Source: Kushneria indalinina DSM 14324 (GTDB taxonomy: Bacteria; Pseudomonadota; Gammaproteobacteria; Pseudomonadales; Halomonadaceae). Taken from it: DNA of 64,000 nucleotides. The stretch is taken from positions 1,176,707 through 1,240,706 of the forward strand of contig NZ_QRDJ01000006.1 of the NCBI RefSeq assembly GCF_003385845.1. The letters run 5' to 3'. Position 1 is the stretch's first letter. Each line of letters starts with the position of its first letter. The translations under genes and the position numbers were made by a program. Shown here one piece after another: positions 17,116 to 26,579 of the stretch. Below the pieces are notes generated by a model. It was given only the letters and a program-made list of their open reading frames with translations, was not told where the DNA came from and did not search any database.

Positions 17116-18087
17116 TCAGCTGTTTTCGCTGGCAACCTCTTGCGCGACCGGAATCAGTTCCTGCGCCAGATCATCAACATACTGGTCGAATTCCTCACCG
17201 GAGCGGAAATTAACCTGAATGCCCAGCTGCTCGATGCGCTTGACGAAGGTCGGGTCCTGCGAGGCCTTCTCGAGCGCGCTGAGCCAGCGCTCGCGGGTCT
17301 GCTCGTCCATGCCCTTGGGTGCGGCCACACCGCGCCAGTTGGAGATGTCGATATCGTGGCCCAGCTCCTTCATGGTGGGCACGTCCGGCAGGGAGTCACT
17401 GCGTTCGCCGCTGGTCACCACGAGCGGTTTCATCTGACCAGATTCCAGCGCACTGCGAAGGTCCATCGGGTCCATGACCACGCCATCGATATGGCCGCCC
17501 ATGACCGCCGCCGTCGCATCGGGAGCGCCCTGATAGGAGATGGTATCGAAGTTGGCGCCCAGCTCCTTGCCGACCAGCACACTCATGATGTGGGTGGAAG
17601 AGCCGATGCCGGCAAAGCCGATTTTCAGACGGCGATTATGCTCGCCACCGGGGAGAATATCCTCGACGCTGTCGATGCCGAGTTTGCTGTTGACTGCCAG
17701 CACATAGGGCACGGAATAAAAGCTGGCAAGGTAGTCGAAATCTTCATACTTGAAGTTGACATTGCCCATGCCCTGCTGGGTAAACACCTTGTTATCAATG
17801 GCGACAACCGTGTAGCCATTGGGTCGCGCCTGCATGGCTTTCATGAACCCGATCGCGCCGCCACCCCCGGTCAGATACTGGGGAATGATATTGACGCCCA
17901 GATCCTTCTCGAGACCTTCCTGCAGCGAGCGAATCAGGTAATCGGAACCGCCACCCGGCGAGGCCGGAGAGATAAAGGTAATGTCGTCATCAGGGAAGTC
18001 GGCAGCCATGACCGTTGAAGAAACTGTAGCCATGCTGACAGCCATGGCGATGGCAACACACCCTTTCTTCAGAGCAAATTTTTTCAT
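17116..18087 (-). CDS. tctC: TTT transporter substrate-binding protein TctC (system 1)
   Basis: The protein of about 323 residues has a cleavable signal peptide ending TVMAADFP and the Bug/TctC motifs: FISPASPGGGSDYLIR, GGGGAIGFMKAMQARPNGY, GIGSSTHIMSVLVG, GHIDGVVMDP and WRGVAAPKGM. ATG at 18087 is preferred to the longer frame (18117), with GAGG upstream. The GxGxVxFKYEDFDYLA segment groups it with the other three TctC proteins of this window, so they are probably duplicates with diverged ligands. It is the first gene of its unit, 33 bp downstream of an operator-like site. Confidence 0.91.
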   Translation of the reverse strand: MKKFALKKGCVAIAMAVSMATVSSTVMAADFPDDDITFISPASPGGGSDYLIRSLQEGLEKDLGVNIIPQYLTGGGGAIGFMKAMQARPNGYTVVAIDNKVFTQQGMGNVNFKYEDFDYLASFYSVPYVLAVNSKLGIDSVEDILPGGEHNRRLKIGFAGIGSSTHIMSVLVGKELGANFDTISYQGAPDATAAVMGGHIDGVVMDPMDLRSALESGQMKPLVVTSGERSDSLPDVPTMKELGHDIDISNWRGVAAPKGMDEQTRERWLSALEKASQDPTFVKRIEQLGIQVNFRSGEEFDQYVDDLAQELIPVAQEVASENS

Positions 18088-18119
18088 GTCCGGCCTCATC
18101 AATGTCTCGGCTTTCAAAA

Positions 18120-18136
18120 GTCATACATCATACATA
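18120..18136. promoter_or_regulatory. Aldarate/uronate operator, site A
   Basis: GTCATACATCATACATA, read on the plus strand, contains two tandem TCATACA heptamers. On the transcribed minus strand, a TATTAT -10-like hexamer (18141-18146) lies 7 bp before it, so a bound protein would sit on the start site of tctC. Sites B to E carry the same core at 25231, 34312, 36571 and 43958. Confidence 0.8.
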
Positions 18137-18206
18137 AGTGATAATACGCCTTTTGAACCGGCTTGCTCTGCTCCTTTAGTCCATCCCTCGACCATTGTAT
18201 AAAATC

Positions 18207-18234
18207 AAAAAAGGGTCTGCCTATCGGCAGACCC
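18207..18234 (-). terminator. Rho-independent terminator after the ketoglutarate semialdehyde dehydrogenase gene
   Basis: Stem GGGTCTGCC (18213-18221) with GGCAGACCC (18226-18234), loop TATC, followed on the minus strand by a run of six U. It closes the glucarate operon and separates it from the promoter of TTT system 1. Confidence 0.9.
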
Positions 18235-18270
18235 CTTCATTCAATCCGGATGGATTGTCAGACCCGAAAA

Positions 18271-19848
18271 TCAGTCCTCACGCTTGCCATCCACCAGCCG
18301 CTTGAGCTGATAGGGGTTGGACTCACGCAGGGCTTCCGGACGCAGCTCATCCGGCAGGTTCTGATAGCAGACCGGGCGCAAAAAGCGCTTGATGGCGGCT
18401 GTACCGACCGAGGTGGTACGGCCGTCGGAGGTCGCCGGGAAAGGCCCGCCATGCACCATGGCATCGCTGACTTCAACGCCGGTCGGCCAGCCGTTGACCA
18501 GAATACGGCCCGCCTTGCGTTCCAGAATCGGCACCAGCGCGCGAGCGCTGTCCATATCGGCGTCATCCATCTGCAGGGTAGCGGTCAGCTGCCCTTCGAG
18601 ATGCTCGGCCACCGCTGCCAGCTCATCACTGTCAACGCACTCGATGATCAGCGAGGTCGCACCGAAGACTTCATCCTGCAGTTCGGTATCGGCCAGGAAA
18701 GTCTGCGCCGAGGCGGCATAGAGACCGGCCTGACACGTATAGGCGCCCTCACCGGTCGGACCACGACCCAGTTCGGTCACACCACTGCGCTGTGACAGAT
18801 GCTCGACACCCTCACGATAGGCATCGCTGATGCCGGGGGTGAGCATGGTCTGGGCGTTGGCATCGGCCAGCGCTTCGGTGGCTGCCTGCTTGAAGGTCTC
18901 CAGCGCCTCGCCCTTGATGGCAATGACCAGCCCGGGGTTGGTACAGAACTGCCCGGCGCCCATGTTCAACGAGCCGACAAACGCCTTGCCCATCTCGCGG
19001 CCGCGCGCCTTGAGCGCTTCCGGCAGCGGGAAGACCGGGTTGATGCTGCTCATCTCGGCGTAGAAGGGAATCGGCTCATCGCGCGACTGCGCCACTTTCC
19101 ACAGAGCCATGCCGCCGCTGCGTGAACCGGTAAAGCCGGCAGCCTTGACGCGCTTGTCACTGACCAGCGCCGTGCCAACATCGCGGCCCGAGCCGTACAG
19201 CAGGGAAAAGACCCCTTCCGGCAGGTTGCAGCGCGAAACGGCCTTTTGAATGGCGCGGCCGACCAGCTCGGACGTGCCCGGATGGGCGCCGTGCGCCTTG
19301 ACGATGACCGGGCAGCCAGCCGCCAGAGCGGACGCTGTATCACCACCGGCGACCGAGAAGGCCAGTGGGAAGTTACTGGCACCAAAGACCACGACCGGGC
19401 CCAGACCAATGTGACGCTGGCGCAGGTCGGTACGCGGCATCGGCTGACGATCCGGCATGGCCTGATCGACGCGTACGTCCAGCCATTCACCGTCACGTAC
19501 GACGCGAGCGAAGGTCCTCAGCTGACCGCAGGTACGCCCACGCTCGCCCTGAATACGTCCTTCGGGCAGACCGGTTTCGGCAACGGCGCGTTCGACCAGC
19601 GCATCACCGATCGCCTCGATCTCATCGGCAACGGTTTCCAGAAAGACAGCGCGCTCTTCAAGCGATGTTTCCCTGTACTGATCAAAGGCCTGCCAGGCCA
19701 GCGCGCAGGCCTGTTCGACCTCGTTGCTGCTGCCACCGTTGTAGACCGGCTCCAGCTTGTAGCCCGTGGCAGGATTGATGGCCTGAACCGGATCGCGTGT
19801 GCCCTTGATGGCGTGCTGTCCGATAAGAAGTTCGCCTGTCAGTTGCAT
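18271..19848 (-). CDS. 2-oxoglutarate semialdehyde dehydrogenase (aldehyde dehydrogenase, NADP+)
   Basis: The 525-residue aldehyde dehydrogenase has [21 protein letters not shown] near residue 155, [12 protein letters not shown] near 240, and the catalytic Cys in [11 protein letters not shown] near 300. Its length and motifs match the glucarate-inducible alpha-ketoglutaric semialdehyde dehydrogenases (EC 1.2.1.26). Together with KdgD and GudD of the same operon it completes glucarate to 2-oxoglutarate. ATG at 19848 follows AGGAGAG; the frame extends upstream without support. It lies 37 bp after gudD and before a terminator. Confidence 0.9.
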   Translation of the reverse strand: MQLTGELLIGQHAIKGTRDPVQAINPATGYKLEPVYNGGSSNEVEQACALAWQAFDQYRETSLEERAVFLETVADEIEAIGDALVERAVAETGLPEGRIQGERGRTCGQLRTFARVVRDGEWLDVRVDQAMPDRQPMPRTDLRQRHIGLGPVVVFGASNFPLAFSVAGGDTASALAAGCPVIVKAHGAHPGTSELVGRAIQKAVSRCNLPEGVFSLLYGSGRDVGTALVSDKRVKAAGFTGSRSGGMALWKVAQSRDEPIPFYAEMSSINPVFPLPEALKARGREMGKAFVGSLNMGAGQFCTNPGLVIAIKGEALETFKQAATEALADANAQTMLTPGISDAYREGVEHLSQRSGVTELGRGPTGEGAYTCQAGLYAASAQTFLADTELQDEVFGATSLIIECVDSDELAAVAEHLEGQLTATLQMDDADMDSARALVPILERKAGRILVNGWPTGVEVSDAMVHGGPFPATSDGRTTSVGTAAIKRFLRPVCYQNLPDELRPEALRESNPYQLKRLVDGKRED

Positions 19849-19885
19849 CTTTCTCTCCTGATGGTTGCGTTGCGTATTGCCAGGT

Positions 19886-21214
19886 TCAGCGCACCAGCGC
19901 GGGGCGCTTGGGATCAAAAGCCCAGCCGTCGATCAGATACTGCATGGCTGTGGCATCGTTGCGGGCGCGCACATCCAGCGAGCGATAAAGCGCGTGCGCT
20001 TCATCAAGTTTGCCCTGATCCAGCGTCACACCCAGTCCGGGCGTTTTCGGCACGGTCAGCTTGCCGTCGTGAATTTCAAACGGGGCCTCGGTCAGGCGCT
20101 GACCGTCCTGCCAGATCCAGTGGGTATCAATGGCCGTGATCTCGCCCGGGCAGGCGGCTGCCACGTGCGTCATCATCGCCAGTGAAATATCAAAGTGGTT
20201 GTTGGAGTGTGACCCCCACGTCATGCCCCACTCGTCACACAGCTCACCAACCATGACGGCGCCCTGCATGGTCCAGAAATGGCAGTCCGCCAGCGGAATG
20301 TCGACCGAATTCATGATGGCCGCGTACTGCAGCTGCTTGAAGTCGGTGGCAATCATGTTGGTGGCCGTGCGAAGACCGGTGCGGCGCTTGAACTCCGCCA
20401 TGGTTTCGCGCCCTGACCAGCTGCCTTCCTGACCACAGGGGTCTTCGGCATAGCTGAGAATGTCGCGAATCGGTTCCAGCACCCGAATTGCCTCTTCCAG
20501 TGACCAGGCCCCATTGGGGTCCAGCGTCAGCCGTGCGTCGGGGAAAATCTCGTGCATGGCGCGAATGCAGTCGGCTTCCTGCTCACCGGCCAGTACCCCG
20601 CCCTTCAACTTGAAGTCACGAAAGCCATAGCGCTCGTGTGCGGCTCGGGCAAGCTCGGCCACGGCGGCCGGCGTCAGCGCTTCCTGACAGCGTAGTCGCT
20701 CCCAGTCATCGCGTGGGTTTTCAGCGGTGGGATAGGGAAGGTCGGTCTTTTTCGGATCACCCAGCAAAAAGAGATAGCCCAGCGCCTCGACCTCATCGCG
20801 CTGGCGGCCCAGGCGACCCAGCAGATCGGCCACCGGCGTCTCGACAGCCTGCCCGTAAAGGTCCAGCAGCGCCGATTCAATGGCCGTCAGTACATGTACC
20901 GCTACCCGCAGGTCAAAGGTCTGACGGCCGCGTTCTTCCGGCCCGCCCTGGGCCAGCAGTTTTTTGGCACTGTTGAGCGTGCTCCGCCAGGCATTGAGAT
21001 TGGTGCCTTCCACCAGCGAACGGCACTTTTCAAGCCCTTTCAGAATCCCTTCGCTGGAAGGAATCTCGCCCACACCCTTGTTGCCGGCGTTGTCTTCAAG
21101 GATCAGGACACAGCGCACAAACCAGGGGGCATGCCCGCCACTGAGATTGAGCAGGAAGCTGTCATGACCCGCGACCGGCACAATGGTCATGCGTGTAATG
21201 GTAGGCAGTGACAT
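19886..21214 (-). CDS. gudD: Glucarate dehydratase (copy 1)
   Basis: The 442-residue enolase-superfamily enzyme keeps the glucarate dehydratase residues: the KxK base pair in [10 protein letters not shown] near residue 210, metal ligands in [11 protein letters not shown] and the following Glu and Asn (YAEDPCG, TNMIATD), the His base in [13 protein letters not shown] and Asp in [11 protein letters not shown]. It dehydrates D-glucarate (and L-idarate) to 5-dehydro-4-deoxy-D-glucarate (EC 4.2.1.40). It lies 12 bp after tctA of TTT system 2, which is thus probably the glucarate importer. Confidence 0.94.
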   Translation of the reverse strand: MSLPTITRMTIVPVAGHDSFLLNLSGGHAPWFVRCVLILEDNAGNKGVGEIPSSEGILKGLEKCRSLVEGTNLNAWRSTLNSAKKLLAQGGPEERGRQTFDLRVAVHVLTAIESALLDLYGQAVETPVADLLGRLGRQRDEVEALGYLFLLGDPKKTDLPYPTAENPRDDWERLRCQEALTPAAVAELARAAHERYGFRDFKLKGGVLAGEQEADCIRAMHEIFPDARLTLDPNGAWSLEEAIRVLEPIRDILSYAEDPCGQEGSWSGRETMAEFKRRTGLRTATNMIATDFKQLQYAAIMNSVDIPLADCHFWTMQGAVMVGELCDEWGMTWGSHSNNHFDISLAMMTHVAAACPGEITAIDTHWIWQDGQRLTEAPFEIHDGKLTVPKTPGLGVTLDQGKLDEAHALYRSLDVRARNDATAMQYLIDGWAFDPKRPALVR

Positions 21215-21226
21215 ACAGGGCTTCTC

Positions 21227-22717
21227 CTATGAATGGGGAGTCGTTTGGCGACGGTTCTGCCACAGGGTGAAAAACAGGAATGCCGCAGAGACCAGCAAAA
21301 ACGTCAGACTGATCGGGCGCGTGACCAGCACGCTCCAGTCGCCACCGGAGAGCAAGAGCGCCCGGCGAATGTTGGATTCGGCAATGGGCCCCAGAATCAG
21401 GCCCAGAATGACCGGCGCCGTACCAAAGTCATAGCGGTTGAGGAAATAGCCCAGCACCCCGAAACCCAGCATCAGATAGACATTGAAGATATCGGCATCG
21501 ACGGCGTATACCCCGATCACACAGAACATCAGGATCAGCGCCATCAACAGCTTGCGCGGTACCTGCAGCACCTTGACGAACAGCTGAATGCCGAACCACT
21601 GGATCAGCAGCATGAAGATGTTGGCGACAAAAAAGGCGATGAAGATGCCGTAAATGATCGAGCCATTATCGGTAAAGAGCGTCGGCCCCGGGCTGATGCC
21701 CTGGATCATCAGACCGCCCATCAGTACGGCCGTAGCCGCCTCCCCCGGAATGCCCAGCGTCAGCATCGGGATCAGCGCCCCGCCGACCAGCGCATTGTTG
21801 GAAGACTCCGAAGCCACGATGCCTTCAGGATGCCCGGTGCCGAATTTCTCCGGCGTCTTCGACATTTTCTTGGCCTGATCGTAGGACAGAAACGAACCGA
21901 TGCTGCCGCCGGCGCCTGGAATGGCGCCAACGATTGTGCCGATCACCGAACTCGAGGCCAGCACCTTCCAGTGACGCAGGGTTTCCATCCAGCGCGGCCG
22001 GGCATGATCCATCTTGTTCTTGCTGTGCTCAACGGGCCCACCGCTGAAGTAGTCGACCACGTCCTTGAGCACCTGAGAGACGGCAAACAGACCGATCAGC
22101 GCCGGCAGCAGATTGACGCCGGTCAGCAGCGACAGGTTGTTGAAGGTGTAGCGCTGCACGCCGGCGACCGGGTCGGTCCCTACCGTAGCGATCAGCAGTC
22201 CGATCAGACCGGCCACCAGCCCCTTGATCAGGGATTTACTGGAAACCGAGGCGATAATAACCAGCCCGAAGACGCTCAGCGCAAAATATTCGGCCGGGCC
22301 GAAACGCAGTGCAAAGTCGGCAATGGGCGGTGCCAACAGGCTCAGCACCACGGCGCTGAAAATACCGCCGATGAACGAGGCCACGATACAGATGCCCAGT
22401 GCCCTGCCGGCTTCCCCCCGGCGCGCCATGGGAAAGGCATCCAGCGTGGTGGCTACCGAGGACGGCGTACCGGGAATGTTCAACAGTGTGGCCGACACCG
22501 ACCCACCGGCGATGGCCCCGCACAATGTGCCCAGCAGCATGCCCATGCCCATGACCGGCGGCATGCCAAAGGTCAGCGGCAGCAGCAGCGCAATGGCCAT
22601 TGCCGCGGTCAGACCCGGCAGCGCGCCCATGATCAGACCCAGCAGCGTGCCGGCACCGATGACCAGCAGCACATGCCATTGAAAGACCAGTCCGAGCGCC
22701 TCTAGATAATCTCCCAT
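21227..22717 (-). CDS. tctA: TTT transporter large membrane subunit TctA (system 2)
   Basis: A 496-residue, roughly 12-segment membrane protein with GALPGLTAAMAIALLLPLTFG near residue 32, GTIVGAIPGAGGSIGSFLSYDQAK near 258 and GIPGEAATAVLMGGLMIQGI. It is closer to the system 3 protein than to system 1 by eye (shared GMPPVMG and YFLNRYDFGTAPVILGLILGPIAESN segments). It follows tctB by 1 bp and precedes gudD, so glucarate or a related aldarate is the likely substrate. Confidence 0.93.
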   Translation of the reverse strand: MGDYLEALGLVFQWHVLLVIGAGTLLGLIMGALPGLTAAMAIALLLPLTFGMPPVMGMGMLLGTLCGAIAGGSVSATLLNIPGTPSSVATTLDAFPMARRGEAGRALGICIVASFIGGIFSAVVLSLLAPPIADFALRFGPAEYFALSVFGLVIIASVSSKSLIKGLVAGLIGLLIATVGTDPVAGVQRYTFNNLSLLTGVNLLPALIGLFAVSQVLKDVVDYFSGGPVEHSKNKMDHARPRWMETLRHWKVLASSSVIGTIVGAIPGAGGSIGSFLSYDQAKKMSKTPEKFGTGHPEGIVASESSNNALVGGALIPMLTLGIPGEAATAVLMGGLMIQGISPGPTLFTDNGSIIYGIFIAFFVANIFMLLIQWFGIQLFVKVLQVPRKLLMALILMFCVIGVYAVDADIFNVYLMLGFGVLGYFLNRYDFGTAPVILGLILGPIAESNIRRALLLSGGDWSVLVTRPISLTFLLVSAAFLFFTLWQNRRQTTPHS

Positions 22718-22718
22718 G

Positions 22719-23237
22719 TCACACCCCCATCACGCCGATGGTGGGCAGCACGATTTCGAACCCCACCGAGAAGATCAAAAAGATGGCAACGGAGACCGTT
22801 GCAGCGAACAGCGCCAGCATGAGCACCCGGCCGATGGCGATGCTCTCACCGCGCTGGCGTGACAGCACGCTGACGATAGCCACACACAAAAAGAGAAACA
22901 GCGCCGTGGAGATGACATAGCCCAACGGCTCCAGCAGCATGGCATAGAACACCAGCAACAGAGCCACGGCACCCCAAGCCACCACCGGCACCCAGGCCGG
23001 CGCAGTGGCCTCTTCATTGGTGGCGTCACGCGTCAGCAACGTGCCCGCGATCAGACCGCGAACCATCGATATCAGCAACAAAAGGACAATGGCTGACGAT
23101 ATGGCCCGTGGGAAGAACGCGGGAGAGAGACTCCCCCCCGCGGCATTGGCCGGCAGATGCCAAGCCTGCTGCAGAAACCAGCCTGCCAGCGCCAGCAGCA
23201 CCAGATGGAAAAGCGCATCGCTGCGTGTTTTGACCAT
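22719..23237 (-). CDS. tctB: TTT transporter small membrane subunit TctB (system 2)
   Basis: A 172-residue protein with four hydrophobic segments. It starts MVKTRSDALFHLVLLALAG, has GGSLSPAFFPRAISS (PxFFP element of TctB) near residue 35, and its last helix pair ends in the GFEIVLPTIGVMGV tail. The gene lies 16 bp after tctC and 1 bp before tctA. ATG follows GGGAGG. Assigned from topology and position. Confidence 0.88.
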   Translation of the reverse strand: MVKTRSDALFHLVLLALAGWFLQQAWHLPANAAGGSLSPAFFPRAISSAIVLLLLISMVRGLIAGTLLTRDATNEEATAPAWVPVVAWGAVALLLVFYAMLLEPLGYVISTALFLFLCVAIVSVLSRQRGESIAIGRVLMLALFAATVSVAIFLIFSVGFEIVLPTIGVMGV

Positions 23238-23253
23238 GGAGCCTCCCGGTTCC

Positions 23254-24198
23254 TTACTGACGAATGGCCTGGGCTTCTTCGATCAGCGGTTTGGAAGTCC
23301 TCTCGACAAACTGATCCAGTTCGTCGCCATACAGGGGGCTGATATCCGAGCCCATGCTTTGTGCGGCCTTCTGGAACTGCGGATCCTCCACGGCCTGCTT
23401 GACCGCCTCGACCCACTTCGCCTCGATCTCCGGATCAAGCCCTTTCGGTGCGGCAATGCCACGCCACTGCGCCAGCTCGAAGTCGTAGCCGGCCTCGGTC
23501 ATGGTGGGTGTATCCGGCAGTGCCCCGCTACGCTCTTCGCCTGTGCTCACGATGGAGACCAGCCGATCGCCGTTGATGGCCGACACCACCTCGGAGGGAT
23601 TGAGCACCACGCCGTCGATGTGGCCGCCCATGGCCGCAGAGACCGCTGCCGAGCCGCTGTCAAACGGGATGACCTGCATCTCGATCCCCAGCTCCTCGCC
23701 CAGCATCAGGGTCATGATATGCGTTGATGACCCTACGCCGGAGGCCCCCATGCGCAGCGGCTCACCGGAGGCCTTGCGCTCGGCAATCAGGCTTTCCAGG
23801 TCCGACCAGTCGTCATTGGGACGCACTGCCATGACGTAGGGCTCGACCAGCACGCGCGCGATATAATCGAAATCATCCTTCGTGAAGGCGACGTTCCCCA
23901 GTCCTTCCAGCGTAAAAGTGGCGTTGGTCGGAATGGTAACGGTATAACCATCCGGCTTTGAGGCGATCGCGCGCGAAAACCCCACGGCACCGCCGCCGCC
24001 CGAGATGTTGCGCACCACGATGGTGGTGCCCAGCGCCTTTTCCAGTGACGGCTGCAGGGCACGTACCACGTTGTCCGCGCCGCCACCAGCCGACCAGGGC
24101 ACGATGAATTCGACGTTTTTGGACGGATAATCGGCTGCCATTGTCATGCTGCTGGACAGCAGCGTGGCAGCACCCAGTACACTCAGTAGTTTTTTCAT
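23254..24198 (-). CDS. tctC: TTT transporter substrate-binding protein TctC (system 2)
   Basis: The 314-residue protein has a signal peptide ending MTMAADYPSK and the TctC motifs FIVPWSAGGGADNVVR, GGGGAVGFSRAIASKPDGY, GVGSSTHIMTLMLG, GHIDGVVLNPSEVV and WRGIAAPKGL. TLEGLGNVAFTKDDFDYIARV links it with the other TctC proteins here. ATG follows GAGGAG. It sits 63 bp after kdgD, across a hairpin-rich spacer, and precedes tctB. Probable ligand D-glucarate, by operon context. Confidence 0.92.
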   Translation of the reverse strand: MKKLLSVLGAATLLSSSMTMAADYPSKNVEFIVPWSAGGGADNVVRALQPSLEKALGTTIVVRNISGGGGAVGFSRAIASKPDGYTVTIPTNATFTLEGLGNVAFTKDDFDYIARVLVEPYVMAVRPNDDWSDLESLIAERKASGEPLRMGASGVGSSTHIMTLMLGEELGIEMQVIPFDSGSAAVSAAMGGHIDGVVLNPSEVVSAINGDRLVSIVSTGEERSGALPDTPTMTEAGYDFELAQWRGIAAPKGLDPEIEAKWVEAVKQAVEDPQFQKAAQSMGSDISPLYGDELDQFVERTSKPLIEEAQAIRQ

Positions 24199-24215
24199 GT
24201 CATCGATCTCCTCGA

Positions 24216-24247
24216 CTGCCCGCGCAGGCCATGGCCCGGACGGGCAG
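24216..24247. other. Intercistronic hairpin between kdgD and tctC
   Basis: CTGCCCG (24216-24222) pairs with CGGGCAG (24241-24247) around an 18-base loop that holds a smaller GGCC dyad. It has no U tract. Such hairpins often protect or separate messages of highly expressed binding-protein genes; the role here is inferred. Confidence 0.45.
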
Positions 24248-24261
24248 GCAGTCGTGAATGG

Positions 24262-25173
24262 TTAACGAACACGCTCAATCAGCACCTTGAGTTTCTCGAC
24301 TTCTTCAGCATTGGGCATGGTCAGCGGCGCACGAACGTTGCCCCCCGGGTAGCCCACCTGAGCCGCACCGGCCTTCACCAGGCTCACGGCATAGCCACGG
24401 CACGTGTCGCGCAGGGCCACAAACGGAATGAAGAAGTCATTTGTCAGACGAGCCACGGTCTCGTGATCGCCGGCACGCAGGGACTTGTAGAAGTGCACGG
24501 CCATTTCCGGCACGAAGTTGAACACCGCCGAGGAGTAGGTATTCACGCCGATGGAGAGATAGGCTTCGGCAAAGATTTCCGCGGTCGGCACCCCGCCGAT
24601 ATAGATCAGACGATCGCCGACGGTCTTGATGGTGACATTGAGCGACTGCATGTCGCCGCGCCCATCCTTGAGCCCGATCAAATTGGGGCAACGATCGGCC
24701 AGCGCCTTGACGGCCTGGGCTTCCAGCGCGCCGTTGGCACGGTTGTAATAGATGACGTTGAGGCTGGTGGAGTCACAGATTGCGGCAGCGTACTCGACGA
24801 TGCCTTCCTGCGAGCACTCGGTCAGATAAGGCGGCATCAACAGGATACCATCAGCCCCGGCGGCTTCGGCAGCCGCAGCATGGGCCTTGGCCATGGTGAT
24901 GCTCTGGCCGGCGCTGGCGATGACGGGCACACGGCCGGCGGTCTCTTCCACGGCGACCCGCACGACCTCACCGAACTCCTCAAGGCCCAGGTTGAAAAAT
25001 TCGCCCGTACCGCCGGCGACAAACAGCGTGGAGATCTCGTACTCAAGCAGCCATGCAATGCGACGACGATAGCTTTCGGCATCAAATTGACCATCGCTGT
25101 CAAAGTCCGTGACCGGAAAGGAGAGCAGGCCATCGCCTGCGGCACGCGTAACGTCAGCTCGTGAAAACGTCAT
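24262..25173 (-). CDS. kdgD: 5-dehydro-4-deoxyglucarate dehydratase
   Basis: The 303-residue DHDPS-family lyase has LFVAGGTGEFFNLGLEEFGEVV near residue 40, PVIASAGQS, the active-site Tyr in VIYYNRANG near 148 and the Schiff-base Lys in LIGLKDGRGD near 177. These fit 5-keto-4-deoxyglucarate dehydratase (EC 4.2.1.41), which gives 2-oxoglutarate semialdehyde and CO2. ATG at 25173 is the family start; the frame extends to 25242 over the operator. It is the first gene of the kdgD-tctCBA-gudD-dehydrogenase operon, controlled by site B. Confidence 0.94.
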   Translation of the reverse strand: MTFSRADVTRAAGDGLLSFPVTDFDSDGQFDAESYRRRIAWLLEYEISTLFVAGGTGEFFNLGLEEFGEVVRVAVEETAGRVPVIASAGQSITMAKAHAAAAEAAGADGILLMPPYLTECSQEGIVEYAAAICDSTSLNVIYYNRANGALEAQAVKALADRCPNLIGLKDGRGDMQSLNVTIKTVGDRLIYIGGVPTAEIFAEAYLSIGVNTYSSAVFNFVPEMAVHFYKSLRAGDHETVARLTNDFFIPFVALRDTCRGYAVSLVKAGAAQVGYPGGNVRAPLTMPNAEEVEKLKVLIERVR

Positions 25174-25230
25174 AAAGGGTCCTCTGGATTGGCCTGCTCC
25201 ACCACGCGGTGAAGCGATGTCAGCTACTTT

Positions 25231-25260
25231 GTCATACATCATACTTTTAAAGCCATTATA
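25231..25260 (-). promoter_or_regulatory. Promoter and aldarate/uronate operator, site B
   Basis: GTCATACATCATAC lies at 25231-25244. On the minus strand a consensus TATAAT (25255-25260) stands 10 bp upstream of it, so the operator covers the expected start site of the kdgD operon. It is the clearest promoter-operator of the five. Confidence 0.8.
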
Positions 25261-25284
25261 CGAAGGGCATAGTTCGCCCTTCGT
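25260..25284. terminator. Hairpin after the talarate/galactarate dehydratase gene
   Basis: ACGAAGGGC (25260-25268) and GCCCTTCGT (25276-25284) form a perfect 9-bp stem with a 7-base loop 9 bp beyond the stop codon of the upstream gene. The U tract is poor, and the stem borders the kdgD -10 box, so read-through or transcription-coupled effects are possible. Confidence 0.6.
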
Positions 25285-25293
25285 ATTTCCCGC

Positions 25294-26418
25294 TCAGGCA
25301 GTAAAGGTCTGATGATTGATTGTCCACTGGCGCGCCTGCTCGGTCAGGGTAATGCCAAGGCCCGGGCGGTCCGGCACGATCATGCGGCCATCACGGGTTT
25401 CGAGGACCTCATTGAACAGCGGCGCCAGCCAGTCAAAGTGCTCGACCCACGGCTCGGTGGGATAGGCCGCCGCCAGGTGCAGGTGAATTTCCATGGCAAA
25501 GTGCGGCGCCAGCTGCAGCCCGGCCTGAGAGGCGAGCGTGGCAAGCTTCAAAAACTGGGTAATCCCGCCAATGCGCGGGGCATCAGGCTGGATGATGTCG
25601 GCGCTGCGGTGCTCGATGAGTTTCACGTGCTCGGCAACGCTTGAAAGCATCTCACCGGTGGCGATTGGCGTATCCAGCGCCGCGGCCAGTGCGGCATGGC
25701 CTTCGGCGTCGTGGGCATCCAGCGGCTCCTCGATCCACACCAGCTCGTATTTCTCCATGGCGCGACCAAAACGCAGCGCGCTGGCGCGGTCCCACTGCTG
25801 GTTGGCATCCACCATCAGCGGCACGTTGTCACCGATGTGGGCGCGCACCGCGGCCACCCGTTCCAGGTCGATGCGCATGTCGGGCTGGCCGACCTTGATC
25901 TTGATGCCGGCGATGCCGCTTTCCAGCGAGTGCGTGGCGTTTTTGAGCACCTCATCGATGGGCGTGTGCAAAAAGCCGCCCGAGGTGTTGTAGCACTGCA
26001 CCGAGTCGCGGTGCGCTCCGATGAGCTTGGCCAGCGGCAGACCGGCACGCTTGGCCTTGAGATCCCACAGACCGATATCGACCGCGGCGATGGCCTGGGT
26101 CGACACCCCGCCCCGCCCGACCGATGCACCGGCCCAGACGAGCTTTTGCCACAGCTTGTCGATGTCGTTGGGATCTTCACCGATGATCGCCGGGGCGATT
26201 TCACAGGCGTGGGCGTACTGGGCATAGCCCCCGGCCCGCTTTGAGTAGCTGAAACCGATGCCGGTGTGGCCGTCACGCGTGGTGATCTCGGCAAACAGGA
26301 AAGAGACTTCGGTCATCGGCTTTTGCCGTCCGGTCAGCACCTTGGCATCGCTGATGGGCGTGGCCAGCGGCAGCAGGACGTGAGAGAAGGTGATCGAGGT
26401 AATGGCATCAAAGGACAT
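25294..26418 (-). CDS. L-talarate/galactarate dehydratase (mandelate racemase subgroup)
   Basis: The 374-residue enolase-superfamily enzyme has the KxK motif in GIKIKVGQPD near residue 178, metal ligands MVDANQQWD, WIEEPLDAHD and TGEML, and the His base in APHFAMEIHLHLAAAYP. GIGFSYSKRAGG near residue 54, CYNTSGGFLHTPIDE and PRIGGITQFLK match L-talarate/galactarate dehydratases (EC 4.2.1.156 and 4.2.1.42). The product from galactarate enters the KdgD route. It is monocistronic, and a LacI-type operator lies 52 bp upstream. Confidence 0.88.
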   Translation of the reverse strand: MSFDAITSITFSHVLLPLATPISDAKVLTGRQKPMTEVSFLFAEITTRDGHTGIGFSYSKRAGGYAQYAHACEIAPAIIGEDPNDIDKLWQKLVWAGASVGRGGVSTQAIAAVDIGLWDLKAKRAGLPLAKLIGAHRDSVQCYNTSGGFLHTPIDEVLKNATHSLESGIAGIKIKVGQPDMRIDLERVAAVRAHIGDNVPLMVDANQQWDRASALRFGRAMEKYELVWIEEPLDAHDAEGHAALAAALDTPIATGEMLSSVAEHVKLIEHRSADIIQPDAPRIGGITQFLKLATLASQAGLQLAPHFAMEIHLHLAAAYPTEPWVEHFDWLAPLFNEVLETRDGRMIVPDRPGLGITLTEQARQWTINHQTFTA

Positions 26419-26469
26419 GGGGACTCCAAAGGCACGTGGACCGACCCGGGACGAGGCTGCGGCCTGATG

Positions 26470-26483
26470 ATGTTAGCGCTATC
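26470..26483. promoter_or_regulatory. LacI-family operator 1 (TGTTAGCGCTATCA)
   Basis: TGTTAGCGCTATCA is a near-perfect dyad centred on GCGC, the typical centre of LacI-family operators. Its exact reverse complement occurs at 27818-27831. It lies between the start of the talarate/galactarate dehydratase and the end of the lacI-type gene. Confidence 0.85.
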
Positions 26484-26579
26484 ATTTCGCGCCAGACAAT
26501 GCCTCATGTCAACCGACACCAAGGTCTAATTCCGGAAACGCCACTACCGCGATATCCAGACGACGAGCGCCGGACTTCC

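Noticed and set aside
21233-22705. A 490-codon plus-strand open frame
   Set aside because: Exactly antisense to tctA of system 2. Its product is a Gln/His/Arg-rich low-complexity shadow.
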